Shown piece after piece: positions 1 through 4,368 of a stretch of DNA of 7,661 nucleotides. The stretch is from Anaerolineae bacterium (GTDB taxonomy: Bacteria > Chloroflexota > Anaerolineae > 4572-78 > NAK82): contig JAUVRU010000072.1 in NCBI GenBank assembly GCA_030597485.1, forward strand, positions 1 to 7,661. The letters run 5' to 3'. A program made the position numbers and the translations under genes. The notes under the pieces were generated by a model that saw only the letters and a program-made list of their open reading frames with translations, did no database searches and was not told where the DNA came from. Position 1 is the stretch's first letter. The number at the start of each line of letters is the position of its first letter.

Positions 1-188
1 ACGACATAGCCGCCGGGTTGAGACGACTGAGCACCGACGGCGACTTGCGGCATTCGTTGGCCCAGAGAGGTTATGCCCAGATCCAGGGTTTTTCGTGGCA
101 GGGCGCCGCTCATCAACTCCTGGAGGCTTTGGAATCCGTTGTTCACCAGAATCCCTACAGCCGTCCGGCATATGGACCGCTCAGTTGA
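1..188 (+). CDS. C-terminal end of a probable GT4-family glycosyltransferase (5' truncated)
   Basis: The reading frame beginning at base 3 is open from the window edge and ends at TGA 186-188, giving 61 residues of a protein whose start lies outside. The visible part reads as the closing helices of a GT-B glycosyltransferase: a segment resembling 'L..L..D..LR..LA..G' (a common post-domain pattern of GT4 enzymes, where the last turns of the nucleotide-sugar domain are followed by a cross-over helix), then 'FSWQGAAHQLLEALES', the usual 'F(S/T)W...A..LL..Y' tail that packs back on the N-terminal domain. Such enzymes transfer a sugar from an NDP-sugar to a growing glycan on the cytoplasmic side. 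The catalytic residues are not in the window, so donor and acceptor cannot be given. The next gene, another glycosyltransferase, starts 56 bases downstream, which supports a surface-glycan cluster. The last ~15 residues (Tyr-Ser-Arg-Pro region) are not recognisable. Confidence 0.65.
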   Translation, partial: DIAAGLRRLSTDGDLRHSLAQRGYAQIQGFSWQGAAHQLLEALESVVHQNPYSRPAYGPLS

Positions 189-244
189 CCGGGGAACGTG
201 TGGCTCGCCTATTGCCTGGATGGCCGGTGGAAGGCTGAACACCG

Positions 245-982
245 ATGGCTGAAGGCGCACCGCTGTTCATCTTGGATGTGCGCGTGGACACAGTGACTTT
301 CGAGCAGGCGTTGGCCCGGATCCAAAGTTTCATTGCTGATGGGCGCCCGCACCAAATCGTCACGGTCAATCCTGAGTTCGTGATGACCGCCCAAGCGGAC
401 CACGAGTTCCGCCGCATCATCAACAATGCCGCCCTATCTCTGCCCGACGGGATCGGTGTATGGTGGGCCAGCCGTCGCCTGGGTCGGCCGCTGCCCGAGC
501 GAGTGGCCGGCGTGGACCTGGTGGAACGGCTGGCGGTTCTCTCGGCCACCCAGGGCTATCGGCTCTACTTTCTGGGTGCTATGCCCGGCGTGGCAGAGCA
601 AGCAGTGGCGGTGATGCGGACTCGCCATCCTGACATGGTTGTGGCTGGCATCTACGCCGGGTCGCCTCGACCTGAGGACGAGGATGACATCGTTGCCCGC
701 ATACACGCTCAACAGCCACATGTCTTGTTTGTGGCCTTTGGCGCGCCCGCCCAAGATCATTGGATTGCCCGCAACTTGGAGCAGCTGGGCGTGCCGGTAT
801 GCATGGGCGTAGGAGGTACCTTCGACTACATCGCCGGGATACGCCCCCTTGCTCCCACCGTGCTGCGCCGATTGGGGTTGGAGTGGCTCTATCGTCTGAT
901 CACTCAGCCGTGGCGCTGGCGGCGCATGCTGGCTCTGCCGCGGTTTGCATGGCGGGTCCTCTGGTGCCAGAGGCCAGACTGA
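245..982 (+). CDS. WecG/TagA/CpsF-family (GT26) glycosyltransferase
   Basis: This 245-aa protein has the normal length and motif order of the GT26 family, which adds a sugar (ManNAc, ManNAcA or another hexose, depending on member) to a polyprenyl-diphosphate-linked sugar at the inner membrane face. Visible motifs are 'TVNPEF' (residues 40-45), 'LPDGIGVWWASR' (66-77, with Asp68), 'YFLGAMPG' (108-115), 'FGAPAQDHWI' (165-174), 'GVGGTFDYIAG' (188-198), and a basic C-terminal appendage 'RLGLEWLYRLITQPWRWRRM' (209-228). Thr40 and Asp68 are 28 residues apart, as I recall for the active-site Thr and Asp of TagA from Thermoanaerobacter italicus. In that family the basic C-terminal tail helps close the active site and contact the membrane. 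The ATG at 245 is preceded by a purine-rich GGTGGAAGG about ten bases upstream. No signal peptide or membrane span is seen. It follows a GT4 tail and precedes a lipid flippase, fitting lipid-linked glycan assembly. Sugar specificity cannot be read, so no gene symbol is given. Confidence 0.93.
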   Translation: MAEGAPLFILDVRVDTVTFEQALARIQSFIADGRPHQIVTVNPEFVMTAQADHEFRRIINNAALSLPDGIGVWWASRRLGRPLPERVAGVDLVERLAVLSATQGYRLYFLGAMPGVAEQAVAVMRTRHPDMVVAGIYAGSPRPEDEDDIVARIHAQQPHVLFVAFGAPAQDHWIARNLEQLGVPVCMGVGGTFDYIAGIRPLAPTVLRRLGLEWLYRLITQPWRWRRMLALPRFAWRVLWCQRPD

Positions 983-993
983 TGCTGGCACCA
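962..993. repeat. Perfect 9-bp inverted repeat straddling the GT26 stop codon
   Basis: TGGTGCCAG (962-970) is matched exactly by CTGGCACCA (985-993), with a 14-base loop that contains the TGA stop at 980-982. In RNA this would make a 9-bp stem. There is no run of T after it, so it is not a classic intrinsic terminator. It could be an mRNA-end or processing structure, a Rho-associated pause, or chance. Confidence 0.5.
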
Positions 994-1087
994 CGATCAA
1001 CCCCACTCCATTGGAGGCCGCCTCGATCCGGTGAGGCTCACTTCCCCAACCGGTGCGGGGCTCCGCGAAGCAAATTGTGAGAAGTTC

Positions 1088-1093
1088 AGGAGA
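1088..1093 (+). promoter_or_regulatory. Shine-Dalgarno that sets the murJ start
   Basis: AGGAGA ends seven bases before GTG 1101. A further in-frame GTG at 1053 would add 16 residues, but it has no ribosome-binding sequence and the added residues do not look like part of the MurJ fold. The GTG at 1101 is therefore preferred. Confidence 0.75.
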
Positions 1094-1100
1094 CCGATAC

Positions 1101-2813
1101 GTGCCCTCCACTGACACCAAACTGGCCGACGCGGCCCCAGAAGACCGCATTGCGGAATGCCAATCTGAACCTGACTCATCCACGGTACCTGAGTCGATGG
1201 TCGACATCGCTGGCGCCGCATCGGTGATCGCTGTGGGCAACATCGCCAGCCGGGTGCTGGGGTTGGTACGCGAGACAGTCATCGCCTACCTGTTTGGAGC
1301 TACCGGTCTGGTATCCGCCTTTGACGTAGCCAGCCGCGTGCCGCGCATGCTGTTTGACTTGCTGATTGACGGCCTGGTCAGCAGTGCGTTGGTGCCCGTG
1401 TTTTCGGAACTGGCGGAGCGAGACCGGGCTGAACTGTGGCGCGTCGCCAGCATTATGCTCAGCCTCACAACCCTGGTAATGAGCGCCGGCCTGCTCCTGA
1501 TAGAATTGTTCGCCTCCCAGGTCGCCTGGTTGATGTCCGGTGGCTTTGATTCCGACCTACTGGCCTACACTGCCTACCTGATGCGCATAACTTCTCCAGC
1601 TGTCGTCTTTCTCAGCCTGTCAGGCATCACCACCGGCCTCCTGTACGCCCTCAAGCGCTTCACCCTGCCGGCTTTCACTGCAGCCGTCTTCAATGCAAGT
1701 GTGGTGGTCGTGGCTCTGGTGCTGACTGGCCTCTTCGGCTGGGGCATCGAAAGCCTAGCCATAGGGATGTTAGTGGGTTCGGCCATGCAGGTGATGCTCC
1801 AGTTGCCCGGGCTCCGGGGAGCCAGCCTGCATTTCTCGCTGGACTGGCGCCACCCAGTCGTGCACCGCATCCTGAAGCTGTACGCACCGGTCGTGCTGGG
1901 CCTGGTAGTCAGCCAGATCGGTATTGTCATTGACCGCAATCTGGCCAGTCGCACAGGCGAACAGAGCATCGCCTGGATGCGCTACGCTACCACCCTGGTG
2001 CAGTTCCCGCTCGGATTGGTGTCGGCTGCCACTGCAATGGCCCTTCTGCCAACGCTGAGCCGGCTGGCACCGTCCTCGGGCTCAACCCAGGGGAATGCTC
2101 CCCCTGCACCCGATTCCGGGGGTGCGGGACTGGAGGCGTTCATGGACACGTTGACGGCCGGGCTCAAGATGGTGCTCGTGCTCATCCTGCCGGCTGTCGT
2201 CGGACTGTTCGTCTTATCCGAGCCAGTGGTTGCCCTGGTCTTCCAACACGGAGGCTTCACCGCATTCGACACCCAGCAGACGTCACTGGCACTTCGAATT
2301 TACCTGCTGGGCACGACCTTTGCTGGCATCGACTTGCTCCTGGTCTTCGCCTTCTACGCCCGAAAAAACACGTTGACGCCAGCGCTGGTAGGGATACTGG
2401 GCGTCGGCATATACCTGACTGCCGCCTTGGTCCCCGCCGCTTTTCGCGACTTGCGCATGACCGACCTGGTGTTGGCCAACTCAATCCAGCTCACCGCCCA
2501 CGCGGCGGTGATGCTGTGCCTGACGCACCGCTTCGGTTCCTTGAGCGGGCGGGGCTTGGGCCGAACGGCATTGAAAGCACTTGCGGCCTCCCTGATTATG
2601 GCCGGTGTGACCAAGATGTCAGCCCAGTGGTTGCTCGTCCGCTTCCCTGGTGAGACCGTTCTCGACGAGGCCATGATAGTGGGGGGCGCTGGCCTGGCAG
2701 CCATCGTGACCTATAGTGTGGCGGCGTCATTGTTGCGCGTTGAGGAGGTCGGCATCCTCGCCGCATTGCTCCGGGGACAGCTGGGCCGTGTGTTCGGAGA
2801 CCCTGCAAGATAG
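1101..2813 (+). CDS. murJ: MurJ/MVIN-family polyprenyl-lipid flippase (MOP superfamily)
   Basis: This 570-aa integral membrane protein belongs to the MurJ/MviN branch of the MOP exporters, whose known job is moving lipid II (undecaprenyl-PP-linked peptidoglycan precursor) across the cytoplasmic membrane. The first ~30 residues are polar and acidic, then the MurJ signature begins: 'GNIASRVLGLVRE' (about 46-58, with Arg50 and Arg57) and 'FDVASRVPRMLFDLL' (74-88, Arg79 and Arg82), followed by 'GLVSSALVPVF'. Arginines at such places line the central cavity in Escherichia coli MurJ. The later 'IDRNLASR' (277-284) corresponds to the conserved cavity segment of helix 7. Many hydrophobic segments alternate with short loops to the C-terminus, consistent with about 14 helices. 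A Ser/Gly/Pro-rich loop at about 324-343 is unusually flexible. It follows two glycosyltransferases by 118 bases, so it may export the local glycolipid rather than, or as well as, lipid II. Family assignment is firm; substrate is inferred. Confidence 0.93.
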   Translation: MPSTDTKLADAAPEDRIAECQSEPDSSTVPESMVDIAGAASVIAVGNIASRVLGLVRETVIAYLFGATGLVSAFDVASRVPRMLFDLLIDGLVSSALVPVFSELAERDRAELWRVASIMLSLTTLVMSAGLLLIELFASQVAWLMSGGFDSDLLAYTAYLMRITSPAVVFLSLSGITTGLLYALKRFTLPAFTAAVFNASVVVVALVLTGLFGWGIESLAIGMLVGSAMQVMLQLPGLRGASLHFSLDWRHPVVHRILKLYAPVVLGLVVSQIGIVIDRNLASRTGEQSIAWMRYATTLVQFPLGLVSAATAMALLPTLSRLAPSSGSTQGNAPPAPDSGGAGLEAFMDTLTAGLKMVLVLILPAVVGLFVLSEPVVALVFQHGGFTAFDTQQTSLALRIYLLGTTFAGIDLLLVFAFYARKNTLTPALVGILGVGIYLTAALVPAAFRDLRMTDLVLANSIQLTAHAAVMLCLTHRFGSLSGRGLGRTALKALAASLIMAGVTKMSAQWLLVRFPGETVLDEAMIVGGAGLAAIVTYSVAASLLRVEEVGILAALLRGQLGRVFGDPAR

Positions 2814-2826
2814 TGACTGTCGTCAC
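2813..2826. repeat. Small stem-loop at the murJ stop codon
   Basis: GTGAC (2813-2817) and GTCAC (2822-2826) form a perfect 5-bp stem with a 4-base loop, beginning at the last base of the murJ TAG. It stands four bases before a larger stem. No T-run follows, so termination is only possible, not shown. Confidence 0.35.
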
Positions 2827-2829
2827 CAG

Positions 2830-2865
2830 GCCACGATTGATGTCACCCTGATACGACATCGTGGC
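2830..2865. repeat. Larger inverted repeat downstream of murJ
   Basis: GCCACGAT (2830-2837) is an exact inverted match to ATCGTGGC (2858-2865). Inside it, GATGTC (2839-2844) matches GACATC (2855-2860). Allowing a 4-base TTGA bulge on the left arm, the two combine into an 11-bp stem closing a 10-base loop. It may end or protect the murJ transcript, or act as a DNA operator for the next gene. There is no T-tract typical of intrinsic terminators. Confidence 0.45.
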
Positions 2866-2901
2866 TATCACAATTCTTCAGCATAAGGGAGACGACCGAG
2901 A

Positions 2902-3018
2902 TTGTCGAGAGTGAGACTGAAGCATCGGCTGATGGGAGATGCAGGGCAAACCCGCCTGGAGGGGCCTGAGATCAGGCATAGGTTGGCCACAGGTATGGAC
3001 AAGGCCCTGGCATCGTGA
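2902..3018 (+). CDS. Doubtful 38-codon ORF overlapping the next start
   Basis: A TTG at 2902 is preceded by AAGGGAG (2885-2891, ten bases away) and opens a 38-residue frame ending at TGA 3016-3018. This stop overlaps the GTG start of the metalloenzyme gene as GTGA, the geometry of translational coupling. An internal ATG at 2932 has no ribosome site. The product would be basic, with 'RLEGPEIRHRLATG' in its middle, and would have no membrane segment. About two-thirds of its third positions are G or C, in keeping with coding but not decisive at this length. I do not recognise it. It may be a leader peptide, a decayed 3' end of a larger gene, or chance. Confidence 0.22.
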   Translation: MSRVRLKHRLMGDAGQTRLEGPEIRHRLATGMDKALAS

Positions 3019-3929
3019 TTGATCGAGTGCTGGTCATTTTCCTGGACGGCGTGGGTCTGGGTGACGACGATCCCCAGGTCAATCCACTGGCGGAAGCACC
3101 TCTGCCGGCCCTGCGCAGCCTGTTGGGGGGACACCGTCCGATTCGCGCCCACGGCGGCCTCAGCACTGACCAGGCGAGCCTGGTAGCCCTGGATGCGCAA
3201 ATGGGCATACCGGGCCTGCCCCAGAGCGGCACCGGACAGGTCACGCTTCTCACCGGCGTCAACGCACCAGCACTGCTCGGCCAGCACTACGGCCCCTACC
3301 CCAGCCAGCCCCTGGTTGACTTGTTGAGCAGGGATAACCTGTTCAAGAGAATACTGTCGGCTGGGGAGGCAGTCGCCTTCGCCAACGCATATTCCGACCG
3401 CTTCCTGAACCGAGTAGACCGAGGGACCGGGCGGCTGAGCGCCAACGCGCGCGCGGCGCTGCTCGCTGGCCTGAAGCTGCGCGGTCCCAATGACCTCAAG
3501 AAGGGCCGTGCCGTGTCGTCCCTGTTGACCAACGAGTACTTCCAGGGGCTGGGGTATGACGTGCCAGACATGTCGGCAGCAGAAGCCGGAGCACAACTGG
3601 CCCACCTGGCCCACGACCACAAACTGACCTTCTTCGAGTTCTGGTACTCCGACGTGGCCGGCCACCGCCAGGATCGTCAGCTGTCGTTACACCTGCTGAA
3701 GTTGCTGGACGAATTCATAGGCAGCACAGTCGAAGAATTGGACACCAGTCGTGCTTTGCTGCTCATCGTCAGCGACCACGGCAGTTTCGAGGACCTGCGT
3801 ACTCGCAAGCATACCCTCAACCCGGCACTGACGCTGGTCGCTGGTGCCGGGCACCGCAAGATGGCAAGCCGCCTGCGGAGCCTTGTCGACGTGACCCCTG
3901 CACTGCTTGATGTTCTCGACGAGCAATGA
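3015..3929 (+). CDS. Alkaline-phosphatase-superfamily metalloenzyme (iPGM/phosphopentomutase-like core)
   Basis: This 304-aa protein has the metal-site pattern of the superfamily containing alkaline phosphatase, cofactor-independent phosphoglycerate mutase (iPGM) and phosphopentomutase. The N-terminal 'VLVIFLDGVGLG' gives Asp11. 'PQSGTGQ' (69-75) sits where iPGM has its metal-bound nucleophilic Ser. 'YSDVAGH' gives Asp213 and His217 in the D-x3-H spacing. 'SDHGSFED' gives Asp254 and His255, and 'RKHT' gives His266. Together these supply two complete metal sites. It is much shorter than iPGM (about 510 aa), having only a short insertion between the metal motifs, so it is probably not the glycolytic mutase. 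Compact proteins of this kind are usually annotated only as 'metalloenzyme domain protein'. The GTG start is forced because an in-frame stop lies at 2979-2981; its ribosome site is weak. There is no signal peptide, so it should be cytoplasmic. Substrate is unknown; a phosphoester hydrolase or transferase is the natural expectation. Confidence 0.85.
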   Translation: MIDRVLVIFLDGVGLGDDDPQVNPLAEAPLPALRSLLGGHRPIRAHGGLSTDQASLVALDAQMGIPGLPQSGTGQVTLLTGVNAPALLGQHYGPYPSQPLVDLLSRDNLFKRILSAGEAVAFANAYSDRFLNRVDRGTGRLSANARAALLAGLKLRGPNDLKKGRAVSSLLTNEYFQGLGYDVPDMSAAEAGAQLAHLAHDHKLTFFEFWYSDVAGHRQDRQLSLHLLKLLDEFIGSTVEELDTSRALLLIVSDHGSFEDLRTRKHTLNPALTLVAGAGHRKMASRLRSLVDVTPALLDVLDEQ

Positions 3930-4131
3930 GGACGGTTGTGGAGGAGACCTGGTACTTGTAGAATACAGGCCAAAGCGACACAACGACAGCGGCCAGCATC
4001 AGAACCGCGCGTTTGTGGTTCAGGCCGTCGATCAGGCGAGTGGCGTCCACCAGATCCTGCATCGTGGAGGAACAGCGCTCACCTTCCGGATCGAGTACAT
4101 AGAGCGCTGAGAAACCGGAGATGGTGGCTCC
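3925..4131 (-). pseudogene. Possible antisense gene remnant with a hydrophobic segment
   Basis: On the - strand, 69 codons read as believable protein. Counting by hand, G+C at codon positions 1, 2 and 3 is about 60, 42 and 71 percent, the skew expected of a coding frame in GC-rich DNA. The product includes 'FSALYVLDPEGERC', then 'MQDLVDATRLIDGLNHKRA', then a 16-residue hydrophobic run (from + strand bases 3961-4008) ending near 'WPVFYKYQ', like one membrane helix preceded by an acidic amphipathic stretch. The frame stays open from 4425 to TGA at 3817-3819, but its 3' part lies antisense to the end of the metalloenzyme gene and its upstream part crosses the nifJ promoter. No start with a ribosome site was found. 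An adjacent - strand frame (about 4152-4290) also looks coding-like, which could mean a frameshifted gene. I recognise no family. It could be a decayed gene, a small real one with a long tail-to-tail overlap, or chance. Confidence 0.3.
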
Positions 4132-4145
4132 CCGCGGTCCCGGGG
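4130..4145 (+). terminator. Weak terminator-like hairpin
   Basis: CCCCG (4130-4134) pairs with CGGGG (4141-4145) over a 6-base loop and is followed by TTGTTGT. The stem is only five pairs, the T-tract is broken, and it lies about 200 bases past the metalloenzyme stop, so a terminator role is a guess. A second 5-bp stem, CAGCC/GGCTG, lies at 4182-4194. Confidence 0.2.
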
Positions 4146-4264
4146 TTGTTGTCAGTCCCCTCTCCAGTTGGGTAACTCTGCCAGCCGGGGGCTGACCACC
4201 GAAGCAGATTCCACCACGCACCGCCCGACCGTCGCTGTCACTCGCGCCAACTGGCTCGTGATAT

Positions 4265-4293
4265 TTGCCACCTGCGGGCAAGTCTGGCATAAT
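4265..4293 (+). promoter_or_regulatory. Sigma70-type promoter of the pyruvate:ferredoxin oxidoreductase gene
   Basis: TTGCCA (4265-4270) and CATAAT (4288-4293) are 17 bases apart, the optimal spacing, and each differs from consensus at few positions. The bases before the -10 box read TGG, giving the TGn extended -10 element. Transcription would begin near 4300, leaving a leader of about 69 bases. This suggests the gene is transcribed on its own rather than from the upstream metalloenzyme gene. No binding site for a known redox regulator was recognised. Confidence 0.65.
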
Positions 4294-4305
4294 GGTGCGC
4301 GGCTG

Positions 4306-4319
4306 GCCGAGACGTCGGC
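4306..4319 (+). other. Leader hairpin at the predicted 5' end of the nifJ mRNA
   Basis: GCCGA (4306-4310) pairs with TCGGC (4315-4319) around a GACG loop, a few bases after the inferred transcription start. A flanking TGGCC/GGCCA pair (4304-4308 and 4324-4328) offers an alternative stem. A 5'-end stem of this kind can stabilise an mRNA. No riboswitch consensus is seen. Confidence 0.3.
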
Positions 4320-4356
4320 AAATGGCCAACGTTTGAGTGTCCGATACAGTATTCCT

Positions 4357-4361
4357 GGAGG
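4357..4361 (+). promoter_or_regulatory. Strong Shine-Dalgarno of nifJ
   Basis: GGAGG lies seven bases before ATG 4369. It supports this start over the in-frame ATG four codons later (4381), as does residue numbering that matches characterised PFORs. Confidence 0.85.
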
Positions 4362-4368
4362 TACATTG

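Noticed and set aside
1053..1100. Upstream GTG start for murJ
   Set aside because: No ribosome-binding sequence, whereas GTG 1101 has AGGAGA at ideal spacing.
434..1282. 282-aa open frame on the - strand
   Set aside because: It is antisense to the GT26 gene and the start of murJ, which carry clear family motifs; its translation shows no recognisable domain.
2868..3665. 265-aa open frame on the - strand
   Set aside because: Antisense to the metalloenzyme, whose metal-binding motifs are intact on the + strand; the reverse product has no coherent motif.
3926..3961. 11-residue ORF with an ATGA overlap at the metalloenzyme stop
   Set aside because: Far too short, and no ribosome site or continuation supports it.
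3907..4110. 67-aa + strand frame crossing the metalloenzyme stop
   Set aside because: No ribosome site before its ATG, starts inside the previous gene, and is exactly codon-aligned with the - strand frame that has the better codon-position bias.
4146..4264. Possible riboswitch or tRNA in the spacer before nifJ
   Set aside because: Only short, unconnected stems were found, with no T-loop sequence, acceptor stem or known riboswitch box.
4292..4336. 14-residue upstream ORF in the nifJ leader
   Set aside because: Its ATG overlaps the -10 box and would lie before the inferred transcription start, so it would not be in the mRNA.
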